Made by a program: the position numbers and the translations under genes
Shown: piece by piece, positions 16,968-25,626 of the stretch
How the letters are laid out: each line of letters begins with the position of its first letter
How positions within the stretch are numbered: the first letter of the stretch is position 1
Assembly: GCA_965276825.1 (NCBI GenBank)
Contig: OZ255630.1
Coordinates: 3,658,001 to 3,722,000 of the forward strand
Length of the DNA stretch: 64,000 bases
Source: G965276765 sp965276825
GTDB taxonomy: Bacteria > Actinomycetota > Acidimicrobiia > Acidimicrobiales > Palsa-688
Reading direction: 5' to 3'
Notes under the pieces: generated by a model
The model's database searches: none
Seen by the model: the letters and a program-made list of their open reading frames with translations, nothing else
What the model was told of the DNA's origin: nothing

Positions 16968-17369
16968 TTGGCGGTCGTCCTCGACGCCAGCGCCATGCTG
17001 GCCTACCTGCTCGACGAGCCCGGCGCCGCGATTGTCGAGGAGGCCAGGGTCGACGGCGACGCCATCGTGTCGGCGGTCAACCAAGCCGAGGTCCTGACCC
17101 GGCTCGTCCGCCTCGATGAAAGCCTCGCCCTCCGGATCGCGGACGGCTGGAGGCCGACTGGCCCGTACGCCGTCGAGACGTTCCTCGACCTCGACGCGGC
17201 CCAGGCCGCGCAGCTGTGGCCCGTCACCAGACCGCTGGGTCTGTCCCTCGCAGACCGCTCCTGCCTGGCCCTCGGTCGCCGCCTCGACCTTCCGGTCCTC
17301 ACCGCCGACCGAGCATGGGGACAGCTCGACCCCGACGCCATCGGCGTGGACATCCGCCTCGTCCGCTGA
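16968..17369 (+). CDS. PIN-domain RNase toxin (VapC-like)
   Basis: PIN-domain protein of 133 aa, probably a metal-dependent RNase. Conserved acidic residues are seen: Asp in VVLDASAMLAYL, Glu in SAVNQAEVLTRL, Asp in LSLADRSCLALG and Asp in LPVLTADRAWG. It starts at TTG 16968, immediately after the TAG of the upstream small gene, so the two are probably co-translated as a type II toxin-antitoxin pair. Such modules stabilise mobile elements, which fits the adjoining integrase. Confidence 0.82.
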   Translation: MAVVLDASAMLAYLLDEPGAAIVEEARVDGDAIVSAVNQAEVLTRLVRLDESLALRIADGWRPTGPYAVETFLDLDAAQAAQLWPVTRPLGLSLADRSCLALGRRLDLPVLTADRAWGQLDPDAIGVDIRLVR

Positions 17370-17574
17370 CCCGGCGCACCGGCGATCACCCTGGTGACAC
17401 TGTGGGAAGAGAATTGGACCTCGCAGCCACCACGACTCCGAGCCCATTGACCAGGCTGACGACGACCGGGGAGGACGCCCGACCCCGACGACCCAACAGT
17501 CAGGACCAGCGTGCGGTCACGACGCTCCCCCTTTCCCCTTCCCGCCTCGTCGGTCAACGATCGTGGGCCGTCAC

Positions 17575-17949
17575 CTACGAGACAGGCGTGCCTTCGAGGG
17601 GCGCGACGAGGCGAGAGGCGCTCCGGTAGTCGCCGGCCCGGATGGCGTCGACGGGTCGGAGGTCGTCGAGGCGCGCGGTGGGCTTGATCAGCCAGACCGG
17701 GGTGTAGGTGGTCTCCATGACCTGGGCGAGGCGCTCGACGAGCGCGGTGAGCTCCAGGACGCGTGTGGCATGGGCGCGTGAGGGGGTGCGCTCCCCGCGG
17801 AGCCAGCGTCGGGTGCTGCTCGGGTCGCCGCCCGTCGCCGCTGCGAGGTGCGACGTGCTCAGGTGGCCGAGTTGCGACACCCGCGATCCCGCCGGCCAGT
17901 GAGGTCTGGCGAGATAGTCACCATGCCCGAATCCCCTACATGACCGCAC
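17575..17949 (-). CDS. Xre/MbcA/ParS-like antitoxin protein
   Basis: Protein of 124 aa (GTG 17949; a shorter start at GTG 17880 is possible). An N-terminal HTH-like part (SHLAAATGGDPSSTRRWL) is followed by a C-terminal block resembling the Xre/MbcA/ParS toxin-binding domain (DUF2384 type): a W-L-x-x-P pattern, PVDAIRAGDYRSA and a terminal hydrophobic helix. The RES-domain toxin that usually pairs with it is not found on either side, so it appears orphan. Confidence in the family is moderate. Confidence 0.6.
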   Translation of the reverse strand: MRSCRGFGHGDYLARPHWPAGSRVSQLGHLSTSHLAAATGGDPSSTRRWLRGERTPSRAHATRVLELTALVERLAQVMETTYTPVWLIKPTARLDDLRPVDAIRAGDYRSASRLVAPLEGTPVS

Positions 17950-17991
17950 GCAGAACGTTCGCCAAACGCACGGCAGCTCTGGTCGCCCGTT

Positions 17992-20055
17992 TCAGCGCGC
18001 GGGGGGACGCAGCCGGGCCTGGCGGGACTGGTAGGCGGTGGCCAGAGCGGCGGGGACGGGCTTGTCGGCCTGGTGGTGGGCGCGCTTGATGGCCCGCCAG
18101 ACGCGGTCGAGCTCGGTGCTGGTCGTGGCGGCGTCGAGGCAGATCAGATGGAGGTCGGCGTGGAGGGGGTCGGCGAGGAGTCCCCGGCCGGCGGCCCAGC
18201 GAGGCAGCCCCAGTCGTCTGTGCGCAGCGCGTCGCGGGCCAGGGCGGCGTCAGCGGTGACGGTGGTGGTGATCTGGGCGGCCAACGGGCTGGTGTGGAGC
18301 CAGTCGTAGCTGCAAGTGCGGGCCCCGCCGGCGGCCGGCTCCCCCCGCACCAGGGCGAGCGCTCCGGTGGGGTTGGTTCGGGCGAGGGTCTGGTAGCGGT
18401 GCCAGTCGGTGCCGACGGCGGTCCATGTGTAGCCGGTGCGGCCCCCTCGGGTACCCGGCCGGCGCCGAGGGCCTGGCGGGCCTGGTTGAGGTAGGAGCGG
18501 ACGGTGTCGGCTTTGAGCGGCCGGGTCCGTCCGGGGTTGAAGTGGTCGCAGAGCCGCTCGGTGGGCCAGGGCCGTTCGGGGTGCAGGGCGAGGAAGGCGA
18601 GCAGCTCGACCACGGTCGGGTTGAGCGCTGCTCGAGCGTCGGGCAGGCCGATCAGGATGACCGGTCCGAGGATGGCGATCTCCACGGTGCCGTCCGGCAA
18701 GCCGGGTGGCGGTGGCGGCTCGAACACCGGCGGCACGGGCCCCGGTTTGACCGGGCTGGCTGGCGTCTGGTCGGCGAGGTGGGCGGCGACCGTGGTCGGC
18801 GGGGCGGTGGGGCTGGCGGCGGGCTCGGTACTGGAGAGGGCGCCGCCGGCCAGCCGGGCGGGGCCGACGCGGGCGGGTCGGGCAGCGCGGCCCAGGTGAG
18901 CGCTGCGGCCTGATGCCGCCAGCGGGTCCGGATGGTCGTCGCGGCGACCGCCGCGCCCGCCACGACGGCGATGGCCGGGAGCACCAGTGCGTACAGCCCG
19001 GTGCTGGTCCCTGCGCCACGCGTCGGGCTGGCGGCGTGCGGGGCGCCGAGGGTGGGGGCGCGGCCGGCGGCGAGGCCGATGGACCGGTAGGCAACCGGAT
19101 GGGTGGCGGCGTGGGCGGGGACGGCCGGGGCGGTCGGGGCGGGGATGGCGATCGGGAAGGTGACCGGCGGGAGGGTGTCGGTGGTGATGGGTCCGGCGAG
19201 GTCGCCGATGGAGAGATCGGTGAGGTGGATGGTGAGGGTGGCGTGGTGATGCCAGCGGGCACGGGGAAGGCGTACCGGTCGGGGAAGACGCCCTGGTTGG
19301 CGGTGTCGGCACCGCCGCCGGGGATGACTGTCGTGTCGATCGGCGTGCCACCGGTGGGGGTGAGGGTGATCTGGTCGGCGGGCAGGGGCCGGTAGAGGTG
19401 GGCGATGCCGGCGGTGTCGATGCTGGAGATGCCGAGGGTGACCCAGGCGGGGGTGCCTGCGGGTGGGGTCTGGTTGGGGCCGGCGGGCCCGTAGCCGCTG
19501 AGGGTGACGGTGTGGAGGGTGACGGCCAGGGTGCTCCTCGGGCCGTAGGTGAACATGGGGATCCTCCGGCTGACGGTCTGGTCGACCGGGACCACGGTCT
19601 CCCAGTCGCCGGGCGTCCGGTAGGTCACCGCCGGCGACGGTCCCCTGCGGTGCAGGCCGGCCAGCGAGAACATCTGGCCGGTCCCATCCGAGGACACCCG
19701 CACCGATACGTCGGTGACCCGGATGGGCTCCGCGGCGGCCCAGTAGGTCGGGCCGGTTTCGGCTGCGGTCGACGCGCCCGCGGGTAGCGGGAGCGGGGTG
19801 GCGACCTGCCCGTCGACCGACGTGGCCGTGGCCGAGCCAAGCACGGTCGCGGCCGACTCGTAGCCCGCCAACCGGCCATCGCGAGGCACGGCCAGCGGGG
19901 CGGGCAGGGACGGCAGGAGGTGCACGACGCTGCCGCCGTGGGCGGGGAAGCCGCCGCGGCTGGTCCGGTGGCGAGCGTGCGGGCACGGCCACGACGAGGG
20001 CTGCACTGAGGGTCCGTAACCGGGTCCAGGCGATACCGGAAGCATGGAAAGCCAC
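17992..20055 (-). pseudogene. Degenerate membrane protein with BTAD/SARP-like C-terminal region
   Basis: Coding pieces in alternating frames form one long protein read from about 20055 to the stop at 17992. Order: an N-terminal hydrophobic segment (TLSAALVVAVPA), a secreted-type region (DRLAG-like to YAFPVPAG), then after a shift near 19250 ATLTIHLTDLSIGDLAGPIT and a membrane segment (LVLPAIAVVAGAAVAAT). After a shift near 18870 comes the winged-helix part VEIAILGPVILIGLPDARAA with TVRSYLNQARQALG. Further shifts near 18450 and 18200 lead to LLADPLHADLHLICLDAATT and LATAYQSRQARLRPPAR. At least four frameshifts are needed. Similar BTAD proteins occur in actinobacterial integrative elements. Exact boundaries are uncertain. 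Confidence 0.7.
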
Positions 20056-20189
20056 GCCGATGACCGTCTTGTTGCCCGGCCCCGGCGGGCGGTCAGCGTC
20101 GTCGTCGTTGCGTTCGGGGCCGGTCGTGACCCAGAAGAAGAGGCAGGCCAACCTGCCGGTGGCCTGCCTCTGACCCGGAAGGACGCATC

Positions 20190-20468
20190 GTGTCTCTCGA
20201 CCATGCATCCGTCGTGGTCTTCGACATCATCGACGTGGCCGTCATCACCGTCGCCGTCGTCCGCGTCGCCCGACTCCACCCTGATCGGCCCAACCACCGG
20301 GCCTGGTCCAAGTCGGCCTGGATCCTCCTTGCCGTGCTCGTCGGTTGCCCCATCGGGCCCGTCATCGTCCCCGTCGGCGCCCTCCTGGCCATCGCCCGCA
20401 CCCGGCGACACGGCCGACGGCCCGGGGCCGCTCCCCGTCGCCGGAGGCCAGCGACCGAAGCCATGTAA
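20190..20468 (+). CDS. Small PLDc_N-like membrane protein
   Basis: Predicted 92-aa protein with two hydrophobic segments (VVVFDIIDVAVITVAVV and SAWILLAVLVGCPIGPVIVP) and a basic C-terminal tail. The W-x-K-x-x-W-x-x-L-x-x-x-x-x-P-x-G pattern resembles the phospholipase D nuclease N-terminal domain, a short two-helix membrane anchor often found alone in actinobacteria. GTG at 20190 is preceded by GGAAGGA. Function unknown. Confidence 0.65.
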   Translation: MSLDHASVVVFDIIDVAVITVAVVRVARLHPDRPNHRAWSKSAWILLAVLVGCPIGPVIVPVGALLAIARTRRHGRRPGAAPRRRRPATEAM

Positions 20469-20641
20469 ACGCGCCCGGCGACGTCATCGGGTTGGACCAG
20501 GACACCGGTCGACGCCCCGAGGTGGAAACGGGAAGGCCTGGACAGCTCCCGGATCGACGCACGCTTGGGCTCGTGGGCCGGTCCCATGTCACTGGCGGAG
20601 AGGTGGTCTCTTCCTCCTGGCGGGCGACAGTGACCAGCAGA

Positions 20642-20696
20642 TGTCAGTCACATCTGTGACAGACAACTTGACCCTGTCGACAGTCGGCAGTAAGTT
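20642..20696 (+). promoter_or_regulatory. Promoter and palindromic operator of the GntR gene
   Basis: An imperfect 24-bp palindrome at 20642-20665 has the perfect core GTCACA-TC-TGTGAC. It is followed by TTGACC at 20668-20673, a 17-base spacer and TAAGTT at 20691-20696. The operator abuts the -35 box, suggesting autoregulation by the GntR protein encoded at 20745. Binding is inferred. Confidence 0.6.
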
Positions 20697-20744
20697 GGCA
20701 AACGACGTCGACCGCGTCCAGGCCTAACGGGGGAGGATGCTTTG

Positions 20745-21431
20745 GTGAACGAGAAGACGCTTCCCGCGATGCTTCCGCGGGCGACTGCGAGCTACTCAAA
20801 TCAGAGCGCAGCGGTGCTGAAGGGGATGATTCTCGCCGGCCATCTCAAGGCTGGTCAGCGCATCAATGAAGTCGAGACTGCGCGAGCGCTGGGTATCAGC
20901 CGGGCGCCGCTCCGAGAGGCAATTCAGGCTTTGGTCAACGAGGGTCTCCTGGTTGCTGTCCCGACCCGTGGCGCATTTGTGCGGACATTTAGCGAGGACG
21001 AACTCGAGGACCTGTACGAACTGCGCATCGCTCTTGAAGTACACGCACTGTGGCTGGCCTCGGTTCGTGCCTCGCCCGAGCAGCTCAGTGAGCTCCACAT
21101 GTTTCTGGACGAGACGAGCACGCGTATGGAATCTCCTGGTGCAAGACATTACCCCGGCGAACTGGACTTCCATCTCCGTGTGTTGGAGCTCTCTTGCAGC
21201 CGGGAGCTGCTCGCCGCCGCCAATTCTATAAACCAGCGGATCAGCCTGGCCAGGTCTCGCTCAGGACACGAGTCCGAACGAGCTCAGCATGCCTTCGAGC
21301 AGCACCGGATCATCGTCAGACATCTCCAAAGGAAGGAGTTCTCGGATGCCTCCGACCTCCTCAAACTACATCTGCGGGAGTCACTGGCGAATGCGCTTGT
21401 CATTTTTAGGCATGACTTCCAGGGTAACTAG
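20745..21431 (+). CDS. GntR-family regulator, FCD type
   Basis: Transcriptional regulator of 228 aa. The N-terminal winged HTH (about residues 15-80, with LKAGQRINEVETARALGISR and APLREAIQALVNEGL) precedes a C-terminal FCD ligand-binding domain of helices (LYELRIALEVHALWLA, DFHLRVLELS, HRIIVRHLQRK). The start is GTG 20745 or the TTG just before it; GGGAGGA lies upstream. It heads an apparent operon of PEP-mutase-family lyase, HMGL-like enzyme and ABC importer, so it probably senses a carboxylate intermediate of that pathway. Base composition is less GC-rich than the flanks, as in the next five genes. Confidence 0.9.
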   Translation: MNEKTLPAMLPRATASYSNQSAAVLKGMILAGHLKAGQRINEVETARALGISRAPLREAIQALVNEGLLVAVPTRGAFVRTFSEDELEDLYELRIALEVHALWLASVRASPEQLSELHMFLDETSTRMESPGARHYPGELDFHLRVLELSCSRELLAAANSINQRISLARSRSGHESERAQHAFEQHRIIVRHLQRKEFSDASDLLKLHLRESLANALVIFRHDFQGN

Positions 21432-21486
21432 CGTTGCTTACTTGTAATAAGTGTCACGCTCTGCTCCATGCTCCAAGATAGTTAGG

Positions 21487-22368
21487 ATGATCAAAGATTT
21501 GAACGTCGAACAGAATCTGCGTACTCGAGTCTCCCAGGCTTCGCCGCTTCTTTTGCCCGGCGCGGCAAATGCCCTCACGGCACGGTTGCTGGAGAGCTAC
21601 GGCTTCGAGGCGGTGTACGTCTCCGGTGCCGGGGTAGCGAACACATACCTGGGCGTGCCCGACATTGGCTTGCTGACTCTTACCGAGCTGACCAGCCACG
21701 TCGCTGCGATCCGGGAGGCCGTCACTGTCCCGCTGATCGTGGATGCCGATACCGGATTCGGTAACCCGATCGGCGTGGACCGGACCGTCCGCCTTCTAGA
21801 GCGCGCCGGAGCGAACGCGATCCAACTCGAGGACCAGGTCGCTCCGAAGCGCTGCGGACATTTCGCTGGAAAGACCGTGATCCCGTGCGAAGACATGGTG
21901 CACAAGATCCACGCCGCTTTGGATGCGCGCCTGAGCGACGACCTGCTCATCATTTCTCGAACCGACGCTCGCGAAGTGAACGGGTTCGACGACGCCTGCG
22001 ACCGGGCCAACCGATACTTGGCCGCCGGGGCCGATTTAGCCTTCGTCGAATCTCCCCGGACCGAGCAGGAACTAGCGGAGATCCCGAGACGCGTACCGGG
22101 GCTGCACGTGGCAAACATGGTGGAGGGCGGCCTCACGCCGATCCTGCCCCTGCAGCGGCTTGAAGAGATGGGCTTCTCGGTTGTCCTCTACGCCAACAGC
22201 GCGATGCGCGCTGCGATCACCGGCATGCAGGAGGTGATGTTGCACCTGAGGGACCACGGCGATACCACCAATGTTGCTGGCCGCTTCGCGACCTGGGAAG
22301 AGCGACAGACCCTCGTCCGGAAGGACGCCTTCGATGCCATGTCGGAGAAGTACAGCGATCCTCCCTGA
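21487..22368 (+). CDS. Isocitrate lyase/PEP mutase-family enzyme
   Basis: TIM-barrel C-C (or C-P) lyase of about 293 aa in the ICL/PEP-mutase superfamily. The barrel start LLPGAANALTARLLESYGF, metal and substrate loops LIVDADTGFGNPIGVDRT and the catalytic-loop motif KRCGHFAGK (family K-[KR]-C-G-H) are intact, as are SRTDAREVNGFDDA and ANMVEGGLTPIL. Likely roles are 2-methylisocitrate-type or dimethylmalate-type lyase, or oxaloacetate decarboxylase; sequence alone does not decide. ATG 21487 is preferred, with a GTG at 21451 possible. The gene lies between the GntR regulator and the HMGL-like gene. Confidence 0.88.
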   Translation: MIKDLNVEQNLRTRVSQASPLLLPGAANALTARLLESYGFEAVYVSGAGVANTYLGVPDIGLLTLTELTSHVAAIREAVTVPLIVDADTGFGNPIGVDRTVRLLERAGANAIQLEDQVAPKRCGHFAGKTVIPCEDMVHKIHAALDARLSDDLLIISRTDAREVNGFDDACDRANRYLAAGADLAFVESPRTEQELAEIPRRVPGLHVANMVEGGLTPILPLQRLEEMGFSVVLYANSAMRAAITGMQEVMLHLRDHGDTTNVAGRFATWEERQTLVRKDAFDAMSEKYSDPP

Positions 22369-22420
22369 GCCCCCGTGCTCGCGCCCATGACATGTCCGGA
22401 CCTAAACGAGAGGTAATCAG

Positions 22421-23728
22421 ATGACTCAGACCGACGCCACACCGTGGCACCAGCCCGGCCGCTGGCTGGCCAATCCCGCCTACTGGAGCGACGAGGCACT
22501 CGCGCAACGAGCACGGTCCACCAAGCCGGCCCGCTTCATCGATTGCACCCTGTCCGAGGGCGATGACTGCGTCGGTCACCAGATGAGCTGGAGCGGGCGC
22601 CTCGGACTGATGGAGCGCCTCAGCGAAGCAGGCGTGGACGAGATCACCCTGCCTAGCCACGCCACCATCGACGAAGAACGCGACATCATCAAGGCCTACC
22701 ATCGGCTCGGGCTCAAGACTCCCCTAGTGATGAAGGGGCTCGGCCTGGAACTCCCGCTGCGGGGCGAGTGGAAAGAGTACGTTCGGCGCCACGCTGGGCT
22801 CGGTGCCGAGATCATCAGCCCTATTTACAAGTGGCCGTTCCAAGATACCCTTCGCGACTTCGACGGCGACCTGAGCAAATCACAGGTAATCGACCAGCTA
22901 TCGGAGAGCGCCGCGTTTTGCAAGACGCTCGATGTGCGGGTGGTCCCGTGGATCGTTGATTCCATGCGAACCCGCCTAGGCACCTCGGCCGCTTTCTACG
23001 GCGCGCTCTCGACTGCCGGTGTCGATGGCGTCTATGTCGTCGACAGCCGAGGCAACAGCAACCCGCTGGCCACCAGGGTGTACATCCGGGCCATCCGAGC
23101 GGCCATCGGGCCAGATTGCGAAATCTACGTCCAGCACCACAACGACGTCGGCCTGGCCACCGCGAATGCGCTGGCCGCCGTCGAAGCGGGCGCCGACGTC
23201 ACCGACGCCAGCGTGCTTGGCATCGGTGACCGCGGCGGCTGTGTGGCACTCGAGGAGGCCGCGGTCGTGTACGAGATGTATGGGATCCCGACCAACATAA
23301 AGCTCGAGAAGCTCTACGAGCTGGGCCGCTACACCCAACAGGCCTTCGGCGTCGATCTCGCACCGTGGAAGCCGATCATCGGTGACAACTGGAACAAGGA
23401 GGAAGGCGTTGGGCATTTGGAGGGCGACACACAGGAGCTAGCAACGATCGGCGTGGCACCCCAGGTCATAGGGCGCAAGTTCGAGGGTGTCATCGGGTCG
23501 AAGATCCTGTTCGGCCGGGAGCGGAGCAGCTCATGGAGCAGCGACCCCAAGTTCCTGCGGGATCTGCTCACCGGTTGGGAAATCATCAGCAACGAGGATC
23601 AATTCCAACGAATGCTCCACCGTGCCCGGCAAGCTGTAGCCACCTCGCACGACCGGAAGTATCTGACCATCGACGAGTTCCGCGCTATTGCCGACGGTGT
23701 CGTGCTAGGCGGTGACGACAATGCCTGA
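22421..23728 (+). CDS. HMGL-like (DRE-TIM) carboxyltransferase-domain enzyme, atypical
   Basis: TIM-barrel enzyme of 435 aa related to homocitrate/isopropylmalate synthases and HMG-CoA lyase. The metal-binding stretch VQHHNDVGLATANALAAVEA and VLGIGDRGGCVALEE (GxGxR/GG region) are clear. The first strand reads DCTLSEGDD where most relatives have DxTLR[DE]G, so the usual catalytic Arg is Ser. ATG 22421 is preceded by GAGAGG. It is followed directly by the solute-binding lipoprotein gene, whose ATG overlaps its stop. It probably condenses or cleaves a 2-oxo acid together with the neighbouring lyase; substrate unknown. Confidence 0.82.
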   Translation: MTQTDATPWHQPGRWLANPAYWSDEALAQRARSTKPARFIDCTLSEGDDCVGHQMSWSGRLGLMERLSEAGVDEITLPSHATIDEERDIIKAYHRLGLKTPLVMKGLGLELPLRGEWKEYVRRHAGLGAEIISPIYKWPFQDTLRDFDGDLSKSQVIDQLSESAAFCKTLDVRVVPWIVDSMRTRLGTSAAFYGALSTAGVDGVYVVDSRGNSNPLATRVYIRAIRAAIGPDCEIYVQHHNDVGLATANALAAVEAGADVTDASVLGIGDRGGCVALEEAAVVYEMYGIPTNIKLEKLYELGRYTQQAFGVDLAPWKPIIGDNWNKEEGVGHLEGDTQELATIGVAPQVIGRKFEGVIGSKILFGRERSSSWSSDPKFLRDLLTGWEIISNEDQFQRMLHRARQAVATSHDRKYLTIDEFRAIADGVVLGGDDNA

Positions 23729-24656
23729 GCGTCACGCGAGATTTGGCCGCAGCGCAGTCACGGCAGTTGCGCTGGCGGCGGCGCTGATCTTGGTTGCCGC
23801 GTGCGGCAGCAAAAGCGGCGCCGCGGCCGGTTCGAATTCGACAAACGTTAGCGGGTCGACAATTCCGACGAATAAGACCTTGGCAGCGGAGCTCCCGTCC
23901 GCCGTCAAGAGCGCCGGCGTGGTTAACGCAGCCATCGACCCCAGCTTCCCGGTTAACAATTACTACGCCGGCGACGGCAAGACGGTGGTCGGGCTGAGCC
24001 CGGACCTTCTCGCGGCGGTGGGCGAAGAACTCGGTGTAAAGATCAACATTTCGACCGTGAAGCTGGCCAGCATCATCCCCGGCCTGCAGTCAGGGCGTTA
24101 TGATATAGCCGGCATGGTTCTGACCGACACCACCGCCCGCGAGAAGGAGATCGACCTGGTCGACTTCCAGCAGGCAGGACAGGAGCTGGTGGTGCCGAAG
24201 GGAAATCCGAGCAAGATCAGTTCTTTGGCGGACACCTGCGGACACAAAATTGCGGTTGCCGCCGGCGGGACGCCCGTGACGTTGCTGGAGAAGCAGTCAA
24301 CGGCTTGTGCTGCCAGCGGGAAGCCGGCAGTCAGCATTCAGCAGTTTCCGGACGTCAACCAGGCGATCTTGGCCGTCGAGAACAACCGTGCCGACGCGAC
24401 GATATCTGACTTCACCAAAACCGGCTACGAGTTGAAGCACTCCAGTGGCGCCCTCGAGCTATCCGGCAGCCAGTTCGCCACCACACTCGCCGGCTGGGGC
24501 GTACCCAAGAACTCGAAGCTCACGAAGGCGCTCAGCGACGCCATCGACACCCTCATCGGGAACGGCACCTACGCCAAGATCTTCGCGAAGTATCAGCTGA
24601 AGCAGGCCCAGCTACCGAAGGTCCTCGTCAACGCCGCCGGTAAGACAAGCAGCTAG
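23721..24656 (+). CDS. ABC transporter substrate-binding lipoprotein, amino-acid type (SBP_bac_3)
   Basis: Exported lipoprotein of about 311 aa. A signal peptide (VTAVALAAALILVAACGS) ends in a lipobox with Cys. The mature part has the family-3 solute-binding fold: ligand-binding block VVGLSPDLLAAVGEELGVKI, LQSGRYDIAGMVLTDTTARE and LAVENNRADATISD. It would capture a polar amino acid or related small acid outside the membrane for the permease and ATPase that follow. ATG 23721 overlaps the previous stop (ATGCCTGA); GTG 23712 is an alternative start. Confidence 0.92.
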   Translation: MPERHARFGRSAVTAVALAAALILVAACGSKSGAAAGSNSTNVSGSTIPTNKTLAAELPSAVKSAGVVNAAIDPSFPVNNYYAGDGKTVVGLSPDLLAAVGEELGVKINISTVKLASIIPGLQSGRYDIAGMVLTDTTAREKEIDLVDFQQAGQELVVPKGNPSKISSLADTCGHKIAVAAGGTPVTLLEKQSTACAASGKPAVSIQQFPDVNQAILAVENNRADATISDFTKTGYELKHSSGALELSGSQFATTLAGWGVPKNSKLTKALSDAIDTLIGNGTYAKIFAKYQLKQAQLPKVLVNAAGKTSS

Positions 24657-24666
24657 AGCAGCGGTC

Positions 24667-25626
24667 ATGATAAGCCAAGGCCAGGACGAAGGAACAACTG
24701 GAGAGACCCGATCTGACTGGGATCCACGCCTCCTGCCCCATGCTCGTCGGCGGCACCCGGGCACGGCCATCGCAGCCGGCGTCATCGTGTTGGTGGTGGC
24801 CTTTGCTGCCAACTCTGTCGCCCACAACCCGAAGGTGGGATGGGCCCAAGTCGGGACGTACCTGTTCAACGGCACGATCCTCTCCGGCGTTCTCACCACG
24901 ATCGAGCTCACGGTCATATGTCAGCTTATCGGTATCCTTCTCGGGATTGGCTTCGGCCTATCACGGGTGTCGGGCAGCCCCTTGCTACGCGGCATATCGG
25001 CAACCTACTCATGGCTGTTCCGAGGCACGCCGGTGCTGGTTCAGCTGATCCTCTGGTTCAATCTTGGCCTGATCTTTCCCCATCTCGCCATTGGGGTCCC
25101 ATTCACCTCACTAAACGTCGGGATAGGCACCAACACGCTCATCACCGCGTTCGTCGCGTCGGTTCTCGGACTAGGCCTGAACGAGGGCGCTTACATGATG
25201 GAGATCGTACGAGGAGGCATCCTGTCGGTGAGCAAGGGACAGATGGAGGCTGCGCTCGCTCTTGGCATGCCCCCGCGGAAGGCTTTGTTCCGCATCGTCC
25301 TGCCGCAGACGCTGCCGGCAGTGATCCCACCAACTGGCAACCAATTGGTCCTCATGTTGAAGGCTACTTCGTTGGTTGCGTTCGTGGCGGGTGGCGACCT
25401 ACTCACCCGGGCTCAGGCCATCTACTCCAACAATTACGCGGTGATCCCCCTTCTCATCGTGGCGAGCCTCTGGTACATCTCGATGACCCTGGTCATCTCG
25501 TTCTTCCAGCGGCTGCTGGAGCGAAGAGTCAGCCGGGGCTCCGCCCAAGCTGGACGCACCCCACGGCGGCAAAAAAGGCTATCCCCCGGCCCTCGCGCGG
25601 CCCAGGGGATCGCGGCACAATCATGA
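24667..25626 (+). CDS. ABC transporter permease, polar amino-acid type
   Basis: Membrane permease of 319 aa of the His/Glu/Gln/Arg/opine (HisM-like) family. About six hydrophobic segments include TAIAAGVIVLVVAFAANSV and LSGVLTTIELTVICQLIGIL. The coupling EAA-like loop reads KGQMEAALALGMPPRKALFR before IVLPQTLPAVIPPTGNQL. The C-terminal tail is unusually long and basic. It is ten bases after the binding-protein gene and overlaps the ATPase start by four bases, so it belongs to one operon. Confidence 0.92.
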   Translation: MISQGQDEGTTGETRSDWDPRLLPHARRRHPGTAIAAGVIVLVVAFAANSVAHNPKVGWAQVGTYLFNGTILSGVLTTIELTVICQLIGILLGIGFGLSRVSGSPLLRGISATYSWLFRGTPVLVQLILWFNLGLIFPHLAIGVPFTSLNVGIGTNTLITAFVASVLGLGLNEGAYMMEIVRGGILSVSKGQMEAALALGMPPRKALFRIVLPQTLPAVIPPTGNQLVLMLKATSLVAFVAGGDLLTRAQAIYSNNYAVIPLLIVASLWYISMTLVISFFQRLLERRVSRGSAQAGRTPRRQKRLSPGPRAAQGIAAQS

